From Strongyloides papillosus (taxonomy: Eukaryota > Nematoda > Chromadorea > Rhabditida > Strongyloididae): 64,000 nucleotides of DNA. The notes under the pieces were generated by a model. It saw only the letters and a list, made by a program, of their open reading frames with translations. It searched no databases and had not been told where the DNA came from. Where the stretch lies: assembly GCA_005656395.1 (NCBI GenBank), contig SRSI01000060.1, forward strand, positions 558,001 through 622,000, in the 5' to 3' direction. The stretch's first letter is position 1. Each line of letters starts with the position of its first letter. Position numbers and translations under genes: made by a program. Below, piece after piece: positions 23,683 to 35,997 of the stretch.

Positions 23683-25025
23683 AGAATAAAAATTAAATAA
23701 TAATCAAATTTATGTATTAAATGATTAGGAAATAACAATGATCGTCCATATATTATTTTATTAATATGAAAGTAAATATGTTTCCGCATAATAAAATTTC
23801 TATTAATTAAAATTTTTTTTAGAATTTTGGTAAATTTATTCCTTTATACTTTTGTTTTATGTTTACAATATGTCATTAAAATGATATCAGCCTTGTGTAA
23901 AGACTAACTGAAAGTGTTTTTTGCATATTACACTCACTTTAATACTGAAATTTAATAATTTTTCAAAAGGTGTTTTTATCAAACTTTATAAATTATACAT
24001 ATTTTTCTCGTTTTCTTGACGTAATAAGAACATGATAATATTCCTTATCAGTTGATAGTACTAATTAAGCATTATATATAAATGTGAATGTTAAAATTAT
24101 TATTTCTACAATATTTAAATATTTTTTTTCCAAAAATTTTTTATTAAATTTATATAAATGAAACATAATAAACCTTCTACCAATCCTAGGACAATCTTTT
24201 TGACGTTGTTCCAATGTATTATTATAAAATGTATTGGTGATCGAGTGTCTTTATGATATTTTGCTTAAAACAAAACAACAAATAGAAATAGATTCTTGTT
24301 CATCGAAATTTTTAAAGTATTTTGTATTTAAAGTTAATGTTTACTCATTCTTCAATACTAAACTAAATATAAATCATTTTACAATTTTTGCCATAAATTT
24401 TAATTTCAATTATTATTATTAAACCCTGTTTATTGTGTGTTATAGTTAGCACACCTAATAGATATTAGTAACTCTTACCCTTTAATGTGTTACATTATGT
24501 CTTGATGTAATAAAATGTAAGGCAATGAAATGCTTATAACTTTAACTTTGCTAAGTTAAAATATAGTACCCAACATTCGGCTACGAAAAATATATATATA
24601 AAATATAATATACACATATATATTAAAAGTTGGTTACAGAGGAAAAATATAATGATATTATAAATATAAGTTAGATTTATCTTTGAATATCTTACTCACT
24701 CTTGATCATTTTGCTTTTTCCTATACTAAAAATTGACAAATTATATTAGAAATAGGTAGTATTTTAATATATCTATAGAAATAGATATATATTTGAGTGA
24801 TTTAAGATATACAATATATTATATTAATATAATGTAAATATGTTCTTCTATTTTATTAACGCATATAATATATTCCTATATTCTTAATTACACAACAATC
24901 TTTAATAATAACCCACACAAAACATTTCTGTTTTAAATTATTAAACATTTCAATAATCCGACAGCCAATTTTTCTCCTAAAATTGTTTAATTAATCATTT
25001 TTTAGAGAACACTAAAATATCCAAA
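23683..25025. other. AT-rich intergenic region
   Basis: No gene found. A run of alternating TA dinucleotides lies near 24590-24640. A TTTTTTAG acceptor at about 25005 precedes the TRIC start codon by 20 bases and is a probable trans-splice site. Confidence 0.5.
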
Positions 25026-26014
25026 ATGGGTATGCTTTCAACGGTTGGAGTTGATCAACAAACATTGATGGATATTTCGTCCAACATGCAGAGGCTAAAA
25101 ATGTATCCTTATTTTGATACAGCCCACTACCTATTAGCTATTATCTCTGTTAGAGAAGACCTAGGAACAAATGGAACATTTTTTTCACGTAAACATCCAC
25201 TGTCATGTTGGTTATCATCAATGGTTGTTTGTTTTGCTGGTAGTTTTTTAGCAAATTTTCTTCTTGGTGAACCTGTTATTGCTCCATTTAAAAGGCATGA
25301 CGATATAGTTCTTGCCTCTTTTATATGGTATCTTGTTTTCTATTCCCCATTTGATTTAGTTTATAAACTCGCAAAAGTAACTCCAATAAAAATTATTTTG
25401 TCTATTTTAAAGGAAACTCAACGTGCCTATAAAGTCTCTCATGGTGTAACATATGCTGCTAAATTATATCCAAATGCCTATCTTGTTCATATTGCTGTTG
25501 GTACAGCTAAAGGTGCTGGTGCTGGTATTATTAAGGTATTTGAACAACTTGTTAGGGGTGTATGGATGCCTCAACAAAATGAAATTCTAAGACCATCTTT
25601 TCAAACTAAAGCTTGTGTTGCTGCAGCAATAATATTTACACTCAATAAACATTCTCTTTATGTAACAGCTTCCTATGATTTAATATATCTAGTAAGTTTT
25701 TAATTACAAAATATGACAATTTGTGCTTTTATAATTAATTTTTATAGGCTATTGTTGCATTTTTTGTATACTTTAAACTTAGTTCAATTTTTCTTAACGT
25801 TCATGACGCATTCGCACCATTTGAAAATCTTTTTTGTGCAGTTTTTATGGGAGGTATATGGGATGCGCTCACAAGGTAAAATTATAATGATTATTTTTTT
25901 TGTTATTTTATAAAATTAATTTTTAGAGCTCTTGCTGCTAGTCGTGAAAGAAAAGCTGCAAATGGAAAAGTTGAGAATAATAGTATACCACCGGAAACTA
26001 AAAAAGACCAGTAA
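25026..26014 (+). CDS. TRIC-family trimeric intracellular cation channel
   Basis: Exons 25026-25691, 25748-25875 and 25927-26014 give 293 residues, the normal length for the TRIC family. TRIC proteins are potassium-permeable channels of the ER/sarcoplasmic reticulum that provide counter-ion flow during calcium release. Recognisable blocks: YFDTAHYLLAIISVRED and SMVVCFAGSFLANFLLGEP in the first half; then IWYLVFYSPFDLVYKLAKV; then the glycine-rich AVGTAKGAGAGIIKVFEQLV, which with the following RGVW is the family hallmark. The last transmembrane segment is AIVAFFVYFKLS, followed by HDAFAPFENLFC and a lysine-rich tail ending KKDQ, like the ER-retention-type tails of animal TRICs. Introns are 51-56 nt with clean GT-AG borders. 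It stands alone, not in an obvious operon. Confidence 0.95.
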
Positions 26015-27013
26015 AATGTTTAATTGTTTAAAAAAATTCTTCAAAATATCACAAAATTTAGTATAATTTTATAGCTAGCAATATGATGCAATCTTAATAA
26101 TTAAACTAAAAATTAGGTGGAATAGTTTTTTTTTTATTGAAAAAAATACTATTGTAATAACATACTAATCAACATATATTCTCTATTATCATGTAAAAAT
26201 TATTATTATATAATTTTAATCTGTAATTTTTTAATAAACAAATGTTTTATAATTAAAAGTAAATATTTTTTAGGACATATATTTAAATAATTATTTATAC
26301 TAATATTATTTTATAAATAAACAATATTTTATAAACAAAAATTTTAATTACACTATTACGATTGAAATAAAAAATATGTTACCTATTAAAAGTTTGTTAT
26401 ACATCGAATTAGATAGATATTTACATTCAATTTTACTATTTAGTGAATGGACATCGTTGATACAGTTAAATATTTTGTATAAACACTTTAATTATTGTGT
26501 GGTAGGCAAATTTAAAAAAAAAATTCTTTACTATTTTCTAATATCCTGTAACGATCAATAGTGATATAATGCAGAATTTAATTAGATAAACTTTAAAAAA
26601 AGTATTATTTATCTTTTTTATCTCCTATAGTAAATATTTTATTCCTTTTTTAAAACATTTAATTTTTTTTGCTAATATTTATGATTCAGAAAATTAGTGG
26701 CATGTATAATTACCGTTATAAAAATTTGAGTATGACAAATGTGAATGTCAATAACATATAATAGTTAGTATCAATTTATTCTTATTTTTGCACTTTGGAA
26801 ATATAAATAAAGATGACTCATACTTAATATTATATTACATGATATATTATTTATTTTAATTATTATTAATATAACAGTGTATTTCATGTTGCTTGTTTAA
26901 ATTACTAAAAATACTTTATAAGATATTTATATGAGATAGTTTTCAATTTTAGTTCCTACTGTCTTTCATTAATTTTTTTAATCCTCCCTTTGTTATTTAG
27001 TAATATCATTATT
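26015..27013. other. AT-rich intergenic region
   Basis: About 1 kb between TRIC and TBCK. A short open frame at 26376-26561 shows no conserved feature. TTATTTAG at 26993-27000 is a likely trans-splice acceptor for TBCK. Confidence 0.5.
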
Positions 27014-29589
27014 ATGATTAAAATTGAAACTGAAGTTGAGTTTGCTGCTTCAATCCTCATTGGTAGTGAAGACTACTGTAGAACATGTGTCAATGGGTTA
27101 CCAGTAACGCCATCGTCCATAAGATTGCTTGGGAGGTTTCAAAAGTTGTTGACAATTAAACATAAGAATTTATGTCAGTATATTGAACTAATTAGATCCC
27201 AAAATTGTAAGAATATTAGCTTTTTGATGACTTTAATTAATTTTTCAGCTGTTAATATTGTTTTTGTTGTTTCTGAACATTACTCAAAAGTATTATCATG
27301 GGTAGAATTAGATGATAATTTAAGAATTCCAATGATCATGCAACTTATAGATAGTATAAATTATTTACACTCTCAAAATGTGATTATTGGTCACTTATCA
27401 TCAGATAATGTTCTTATCACTCCTTCAAAAGAATGCGGTTTAACTGTTAAATTATGTCAATATGGTTTAAATTATATAACAGGAAACGGAAAAGATGTCA
27501 ATTACCTGATTTCTGATGCTTACTATTTATCACCTGAAAGAATTGTAAAATTATCACCTGGAAAGCATAAGTCACCAGCAACAAAAAAATCGGATATATG
27601 GGCCTTAGGTATTATAATGATAGAATTTTCCATTAAAATACCTCTTCGTAATTTATGGTCCCTTCAACAATATATTTCTATTCTCCATACATTTTGTCAG
27701 AAATCCCAAAAAATATCTACTAGTTTCACAAGTTATTTATTACAAGCTGTCAAAATAGCTATGCCTTCACTTTCAATTGTAATAGATGAAAAAATAATGA
27801 AGATTATTGAGAGGTGTCTTGAAATTTTACCTAGTATGAGGCCAACCGCCGAAACTATCTTTAATGATGTGGAAAGATTTTCAGAAAGTTTTAAAATTAA
27901 TCAGGAAGATGAAGAATTTGAAAATCATATGAAAGAAGTTACTAAAATGTTAGATTCACAAAATTTAGAAGGTCTTAAGGTATGTAGACCAATAAATGAA
28001 TTATTTTTTTTATGGAAATTATGTGGTAGTAATATTGAAGCTATTTTAAAACCAATTGAACAAAAATTTGCTAGAGTTATAATTGATGAATATAATGTAT
28101 GTGGAAAGAATTTGGAAAATTCACTAAGAACATCATTTAAATTAATCATTCTTCCAAGTAGTAATTTAAAAAGCCGTTTAAAAAAATTAAATATTGATGA
28201 AATATATAGCATAAATAATGATCAAATGGAGGGATCAAGCAAATTTGTTGAGTACATAGGACAAACATTGATTGTTAAAGAAAGAAATATTGAATATCAA
28301 TCATATAGGATGAGATTGATGCGAGATTTATTATTGACATATCCTTTTACACTGGAAATACTTAAAACAGAATGTAAAAAAGATATTCCACCTGTTTATC
28401 GTGGATCATTGTGGAGTACTTTATTAGATGTACATGATGATATCAATATTGATTTTGATCAATTAGACACTTTCTCTGAGCAACCATCAGATCGCCAGCT
28501 TATGGTAGATATACCAAGATGCCATCAGTACGAAGAATTAATGACATCGCCGGCAGCTAATAACCAACTAAAAAGACTTCTTAAAGCATGGCTTTTAGCA
28601 AATCCAGATTATGTCTATTGGCAAGGATTAGATTCATTAGCAGCACCCTTCCTCGTACATCATTTCAATAATCTACCAAAAGCATTTGGATGTTTACAAA
28701 ATTTTATTCAACGATATCTTAAAAATTTTTTCCTTAAAGATAATTCTCATGTCATTCAAGAGTACTTGGCAGTTTTTACACAATTGCTAGCATTTATTGA
28801 CTCTGAATTGTATTGTCATTTAAACAAGATGGATTTTTGTGCAGAATTATTTGCAATTCCATGGTTTTTAACGTGTTTTGCACATGTATTACCATTGCAT
28901 AAATTGTTTCATCTCTGGGATACATTGTTATTAACTGATTCTAGTTTTACACTCTTTATTGGAATTGCAATACTTGTTCAAATGAGGCAACAACTATTAA
29001 ATTCTCAATTTAATGACGCAATTCTTCTTTTTAGTGATTTACCAGATTTGTCAATTGATAAGATTGTAACAGATTCTTTATGTTATTATCATTCAGTACC
29101 ACCAAGTTGTTCACATAGAATACATTCCTCAGAACACCTTAGAGAAAACGCAACACCATTGACAGGTATACCGTTAGAGGAGCTAAGAACATTCCATACT
29201 CCTAGAATTTCTCCAACCGATTTAATAAATCTAATTGATCATAATAGAGTTCTTATTTTAGATATTCGTTCAACTACTGAATTTAACATCTTTTCCTTAC
29301 CAAATTCAATAAATTTAGCTCAGAATTGTCATGATTTTAATTCACCAAATTTCTATTCCACAATAAAGCCTCAATTGTCTAAGGCAGCCAGTTGTAAGCA
29401 AGTGATTTGCATAATAGATTCACTCCTATCGGAAGAATGTAAAAAAGTAATGTTCAATACATTAAAAATTTTAATTAAACTATATGATTTTAGGTTTCAG
29501 CTCAATTAATTAGATTCGGTTACAATTTTGTATGTATTCTTGATGACAGTGACAGTTTTTTGCGTGAAATTTCAATGAAAGATTGTTAG
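27014..29589 (+). CDS. tbck-1: TBCK: pseudokinase-TBC-rhodanese protein
   Basis: Exon 1 is 27014-29446 and a short last exon is 29494-29589; 842 residues. I chose the ATG at 27014 because TTTAG ends 13 bases upstream. The N-terminal third is a degenerate kinase: the catalytic-loop position reads IIGHLSSDNVLIT (no HRD) and the DFG position reads LCQYGLN, while SDIWALGIIMIE remains. The TBC (Rab-GAP) domain follows with YRGSLWSTLLDV, DIPRCHQYEELM (arginine finger) and PDYVYWQGLDSLAAPFL (glutamine finger), so it could be active. A C-terminal rhodanese-like domain starts near LILDIRSTTEFN and is completed by exon 2 (VSAQLIRFGYNFVCIL). Without that 47-nt intron the domain would end prematurely at 29509. 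The domain order is specific to TBCK, which is tied to growth signalling and endolysosomal and mRNA traffic (the FERRY complex in animals). Confidence 0.95.
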
Positions 29590-32500
29590 TTGGTGGAATA
29601 CTAATAAGATAATGCAATGATAGCTCTCAAATTAGTCATTTTTTAAAATATTTCATAATTGTCATTCTTGGAAGTGGGAAAACTATTTTTTTTATTTATG
29701 AAAAACATCTTTTGTCGAATTTTATTTTTATTGTTTTACTTATAACCAAAAAATTATAAATTAACATACAACAAAATACAACAAATTCTTACATTTATTT
29801 TATTTGTTAAAAAACAAAATGTAATTAATTTAAAATAAATTATTATTTAATACAATGCTTCATGTACATATATTAAGAAAAATTTATAATTCTTCAATGA
29901 CATTTATTACTTTTTATTTCTTCATTCAATATTAAAGCATTTTATATAAGATAACTATCTGATATGTCTTTTGCCATTAAATTGCTAATGAATATAATTA
30001 AAAGCTTAAACATCTAATCTTTGAATGATTAAAATTGTGGTAATTTAATGAAAAAACATAATGAATTACATTGTCATGACTAGTTTTTTTTTTAAATTTT
30101 ATATTATCCGGACATTTTGTACACTTTTTTTTATAATTTATTTTTTATAAGTTTTGTTGTATTGTTATGGAAGTAAGTTTTTTTTACACTTTTTGTATTC
30201 ATTGACGAAGTTAGTTATTCATGACAACTGCAAGCTTATGCTTCTTTTTTATAATGTTTCAATATATCATGCAATTTTGTGCAATGTTCTTTATTTTTTT
30301 ATAATATAATAAGAATACTTTGAATAAGAATCATTAAAGTAAAATTAATGGTATATTAAATCTACAATATTTCAAGATAAAAGAATAACATTTTATGGAA
30401 AAATAATAAAATTCAAGTGCATTAATTTATTGCAATCAACATAAAAGTGCTCATAAATATCTTTTTCTCCTCTTAACATACAATGATAGTTAATGAGTTG
30501 TCAATTAAAATAATTTTCAATAGAACTTTATTAGCACTTTTTTTCATAAAAATATGAATATATTGAGATATCAATTTTTTAATCTTATCACTAATCTTTT
30601 TTAAAAACAAAAAAATTATTTTAGATATTGATATTTTATATTCCCTATTTAAATCATTTTACTTTCCATATATGTTGCTTACCATACGTCTCGTCATTTT
30701 TCCCCTTCTTCCGATACACATTATATTTATTAAACAAAAATTTTATCTTCTATTCAACTACAAATATGTACATATTTTATTTAGCTTTTAATTCACTTAT
30801 TAATTTATTAAATAAAATAATTTTTTTTCACACTCAAATAATAAGGAAGAAATAATAGTTGTTTGAGACTTCCTCATATCAATCTTATTTCATTTTTAAT
30901 AAATGTATTTTTTATAGTGATAAGTAATATTTATCTTTTTTTACTTAATATAAAAAAACTGTCTTAACATTCATTTAATAGTTATCCTCTTAATCAAATA
31001 TATTTGATGGTTTTTGCTTTATAATATTTAAAATCATATGTTTTATACTTATTATATTGTTTCAATCCTCCCCTTGATATATATGTATGGGAAATAAAAG
31101 TTCTATTAATCTATTCTTTTTTATTTATTTTTCAATTACTAAAAATATTTTTATAAATTTATAGTTCTATAATTATTATTAAATATTAACTCAAACGACT
31201 ATTTTAATATCCCCCTATTCAATTTTAATTATTTCTTATTTTATATTTTCACTTTTAAACATAAATATTATTTTTATTGTTTTTTACCTTTTATATTTAC
31301 ATTTATTTATAATTTATAAACACATATGTATATTTATGAGTAACATAAAATATTACTTTTAAATTGTTACTATAAAATATTCACGCTTATAATAAATGCA
31401 AAGTATAGGTAAATTAAATGCAATGTTTGAAATGTTTTTAATGTATTATTTTTGATAGAAAAATACATGATTTATTTTGTGTTATGAAATTTGATTATTT
31501 AGCTGTTAAGTCTATATATGGTGATATTATAGTTGATATATGGAAAATAAGTTTTTTTTAACTAATCTCACCTTTCATTCCTCAATTACATTCCATTAAA
31601 AAGCCATTACTAAAAGTGAATAACTAAAGAAATGAAAAAATTTTTTGTCAAGTTTTTTTATTTATCTTTCATAATATAAAAATATAATATTTTTTACTAC
31701 CAGACTATTTATTATAAAAAAGTGTTTTCTGGACTTTATAACATCATAAACTAAAGTACGTCAAGCGTATTGAAATTTTTAAATAACACAAAGATATTAA
31801 TGGAACATTTGGTAATGCTAAATAGTGATATATTATGTAAATTTATTAAAAAATATAAATTTATATTGAATTTTCATATGAAAACTTATAAATTTATTCG
31901 TTAAATATGACCTTATTATAAGTAATATTTTATTAACATATTAATTTATAAAATAATTATTAAATATGTCTTGGAGTTGTCAAACTCCTGTTTGTTAACT
32001 TTCTTAATTATATTTGGTTGGATAATCATTTATCCAACTATATTTTATTTGGATAAAAATTATAAACATAAATGTATAGATGTTAAATTTTATTGCAAAA
32101 ATTTTACACACTAACTAAAAGATGATAAGAATTCCTAAGTGATTAAGTTAAAATATTTAATGATTTAAACAACCTTTAACGGAGACCTTTAGTTATTTTA
32201 ATATTTTTCATAAATACATCTTCTAACCTCTCTCTTTTGTAATATAAAGTGTTAAAATTGAGATTATATTTGTATGTTATAGGAATAATTACAAATTATA
32301 TATCCGCCAAACCATTTATATTTTAGCAAATTAAAATTTCAAATTAAAGTGAATTTTCTTTAGCAATATAAAAATGATATAGATAATATATACTTATTAT
32401 ATATACTTTGAAATAAATATGTCCTCACCACATCTCTACTACAAAATATAATAAAAATAATAAGTGAATAAAGGGAAAAAAATCTATTTACACTATCAAA

Positions 32501-32795
32501 CTTATTTTTATTTCGCATTTAAAAAAAAAGCTGTTTTCATAGGAATTTATTTATGTCATGTAGGATTAATTGTTTTTTATTAATAAGAAATCAGTCAATC
32601 GAAAGCATATTTAAAAAAAGATTCTTTTGAATTTCATCCATCTTTCCATAACGATGAATTTGTTAATTATTTTAAATATTTGAATTTTTATAATAATCTC
32701 TTTTTAATTACTGTTCTCACATTTTTTTTTTATTTTTTTTCAGTATTTGAAAATAAAAAACAAAACAAAAAAAGTTTAGTTTCAAAGAGTGTAGT
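29590..32795. other. 3.2-kb AT-rich intergenic region
   Basis: No gene is supported. A small perfect hairpin (9-bp arms at 32017-32025 and 32030-32038) lies next to a second 6-bp hairpin near 31976-31991. At 32741-32743 a long T-rich tract ends in CAG 52 bases before the RASD-like start codon; it is either a trans-splice site or the end of a 5' intron. Confidence 0.45.
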
Positions 32796-34186
32796 ATGAG
32801 TTTGATGTATAGGCGTTCAACAAGAGTACCAAATTTAAAAAAACCTTCAGTTTACAGAACAATAAGTATAGCTAATAATGAATTAGATTACTCTTTACTC
32901 GAGGTAAATAGCTGCCCTAACTCTCCTGCGGTAAAAAAGGTAAGATTATCATAAAACTATTTATTAATTTGTGATTGAAACAAACTAAATGTCTCTAATA
33001 TTTACCATAATTATTCACTTTTTTTATCTAGGTGTTCCGTCTAGTAGTGGTTGGTTCAGCAAGAACTGGAAAATCTGCAATTGTAAGTAGATTTTTAAAT
33101 GAAGATTTTGAGGAAAGGTACCTTCCAACAATTGAAAATTTTCATCGTAAAATATATAAACGTGGTGGTGACGTTTATCAATTAGATATTGTTGATTGTT
33201 CAGGAATGGATCCATTTCCTGCTGCTAGAAAATTATCCTATGCTACAGGTAGAAATTTTTAAACGATTTTTAGAAAAATAAATAATTATTTTGCTTTAGG
33301 CGATATGTTTATTTTAGTTTGTAGTGTTGATCATCCACAATCTTTAACACATATGTTAGATTTGTATGACCAAATTATTGAATGTAAATCTTCAAGAGGT
33401 CTATCAATATCAAATGTTCCAATGGTATTTGTTTTAAATAAAATAGACCTTCCTCGGGTTAAATGGTATTATAATGAAGCTGAATTTGTTAATAAAGTAA
33501 TGAGCTCTACTAAAATGACAAATAATAGTTTGATCTGTTCTGCTAAGTTAAATGAAAATATGGAGCAATTAATAGTTAATCTCTTTCACCAAGCTAAACT
33601 CCCCAAATTTATGAGTTATGGGAATCATAAAACATTGCGTACTAAACATTCTGCTGATGATGATAGTAATGAATCTACAAAAGTTAAAGGACATCTGCTA
33701 AGGAGAATGAGAGAAAAATTTTCAAGAGAAAGTGAGGATGAATGGTAAGGAAAAATATTTTAGTAAACAACTTTTTTAATCTTCTTAAGATTAATACCAT
33801 TTTTCACATTTAAAATATCTATTTTTATTTATCAAAATATTTATTTTAAAAGAATTTAAAAAGCCCTATCATTGTTATATTTTTTAACGAGTTCATCGAA
33901 ATGAAAAATTTTTTTTTGCTTTATAGTACCTCGAATTAAATTATTCTATACGTTTGTAATTTTTGTATTTTCATTTAGTTATACACAATTAAATGCTCGA
34001 CGATCCAGTTTACGAACAGATTTATTATTAACAAGAGCCAAAAGTATGGAGAGACGCAACAAGCCAAATAATAGCAATATTGGACATAGGATATCTATCA
34101 AACATACAAATCGCAATGAGGAATTGTACGTTATTGAAGCAATACCCGGTGTCGAAAGTCACTCAAAAAAATGTGTCATTATGTGA
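32796..34186 (+). CDS. RASD/Dexras-like Ras-family GTPase
   Basis: Exons 32796-32939, 33032-33248, 33300-33744 and 33979-34186; 337 residues. After a 48-residue basic N-terminal extension the G domain shows the P-loop GSARTGKS (56-63), switch I YLPTIENFHRK with Thr81, DCSG (103-106), NKID (167-170) and CSAK (200-203). IENFHRKIY and FPAARKLSYATGDMFILV are characteristic of the RASD1/RASD2 (Dexras/Rhes) subfamily. The position equivalent to Ras Gln61 is Met, so low intrinsic GTP hydrolysis is plausible. A long basic C-terminal extension with ARRSSLRTDLLLTRAKSMER ends in CVIM, a CAAX box favouring farnesylation. That ending is reached only by splicing the 234-nt last intron, which supports the model. 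Expected role: membrane-bound modulator of G-protein signalling. Confidence 0.93.
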
Positions 34187-34709
34187 TACTTAAGGAAAAT
34201 TTATATACCTGTCATATGTGGATTTTGTGATATCTGTTATATTTTATAATACTATTATAAAAGACTAAATCATATATTTGGATTAAAATTTTTCATTCAA
34301 AATAATTTACCTTTACAAGTATATATATAAATATTATATTATAAATTATCATTTACTAGGAATACCATGCATTTTTTGGAAATAGGAAAAATAAATTACA
34401 TGTTACTCCTCATAATAAAATACATTTTATAATAGTATATTTTACTTAAATGGAAAACTTTGTAATTATATATGTATTTTTTCTTATTGAATACTACTTT
34501 AACCTAATTAACTATTGGAATTCCATATAAATATACTGGTAATGAGAAAAAAAAATTTTTATTACCATAAAAGAAGTTATAAAGGTATGTGCGATCATGA
34601 GAATATTAAAAACTATTATTATTATTAGAAAAGTAGAAAAAAAAGAGATTATTTGCAATAAATAAAAACGTCCCTTTTAAAAGGTTATTAAAGTATTTTT
34701 TTTTATTCT
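34187..34709. other. AT-rich region between convergent genes
   Basis: It holds the 3' flanks of the RASD-like gene (plus) and the lipocalin-domain gene (minus). Nothing else is seen. Confidence 0.5.
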
Positions 34710-35997
34710 TTATTTGCCTGCTCCAGAGAAAGTGGGTGTATATTGACATTGACTATAATCAACTGGAGAGATCATGTTGAATGCCTTTGTCATAACATTG
34801 ATGTAATCTAAAAATATAGAGTTTTAGTGATAATTGAACCAAAAATTTATTTTAATACTTACTATTATCTTCCAAAAATTGTAAAACATTCTTCATGTGT
34901 TGCTTTTGGAAACGTTCTGGATCTCTAGCAATAACAAAAACAGGAAATCTAACCCATGTAGAGACAACAGCATAATCATATTGATTATACTCATTAAGTG
35001 GTCCGAGTTTAATAATCCAGAAAGGTTCAGCATCAGGGGAGTTTGATGAATGGAGTAAAAATTGTCCAGTTTCACCACTTTTAAAACCATATCCTAAAGA
35101 GAAACGGGGTGGTCCATTTGGATTTCCTTCACGATAAAATTTAAGTATAGTAAATGTGGCTGAATAAGTATTATTTGTAAGAGCTCCAAAATGTGATACA
35201 GTACATGCTTCCCTAATAACATGTGGACTATTAATAACCTAAAATAAAAATTAGTTCAAGGTTATTCAAATATTTTCGTAACATACTTGGAACCATCTAC
35301 CCATCATGCGAGCAACTTCAACATTTTCAGCTGCTGGATGAACAGCACGGAAGACATCTTTTGCAAGATTTTTAGTAGCATCTTTTGGAAGGAGACGTGA
35401 AATTGAAGATCCAAGTAATGTATTTGTTGGAGGAATCATTTGTGGGACGAGTTGTCCAACAATATAATTAAAATTACTTAATCCAGGAATTGTATTAACT
35501 CCTGGTACTGTTGGAATATCTTGTGGTCCTGGAAATCCTGGAACTGGAATTGGTGCAAGCCCTGGAATTTGTCCTGATGTCAATCCTTGAATATCAAGAC
35601 CAGGAGTACCAGAAGCAGCAGCTTCTGCTATTAAAGATTCAAAATCAGATTGAAATTGTGTTTCTGGGAGTGGTGAAGCAATTGTTGTTGTAGTTGGTGT
35701 CTCTGTTGGTGTATCAGGATTGAAATTAAGTCCAAAACGACTTAAAATTCCTTCAGCAATTTTTCCGGCTCTTTCAATTTCTTGTTTTTCCTTAAACAAT
35801 TAATGTACATTGAATAAATAAGGAAATTAAAAATAAGTTACCTTCTCATTTAAATGTTTTGATGGTCCAAATGATTCAAAAGATGGAGAAGCAATTGATG
35901 GTGCTGATTTTTCATCTACTTGTCGTTCATTTCTAATATTTCCAGCATTTATTGTGAATACAAATATTAATAGGATAAATATACATAAACGATTCAT
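34710..35997 (-). CDS. secreted lipocalin-domain protein (nematode LPR-like)
   Basis: Four exons on the minus strand: 35997-35842, 35790-35287, 35238-34863, 34807-34710; 377 residues. There is a signal peptide (MNRLCIFILLIFVFTINAG). Next is a low-complexity linker rich in Thr, Pro and Gly (TPTETPTTTTIASPLPE; PGLAPIPVPGFPGPQDIP), then a conserved region (LLGSSISRLLP; EVARMMGRWFQVINSPHV). GRWFQV is the lipocalin first-strand motif G-x-W. The rest reads as a beta-barrel: CTVSHFGALTNNTYSATF, FWIIKLGPLNEYNQYDYAVV, RFPVFVIARDPERF, with a late Cys (DYSQCQY) that could pair with CTVSH. It resembles nematode lipocalin-related proteins of the cuticle and excretory lumen; the ligand is unknown. A TTTCAG acceptor lies 2 bases before the ATG. 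All introns are about 45-55 nt. Confidence 0.88.

Noticed and set aside
26376..26561. 61-codon frame between TRIC and TBCK
   Set aside because: Short, no domain and no splice signals.
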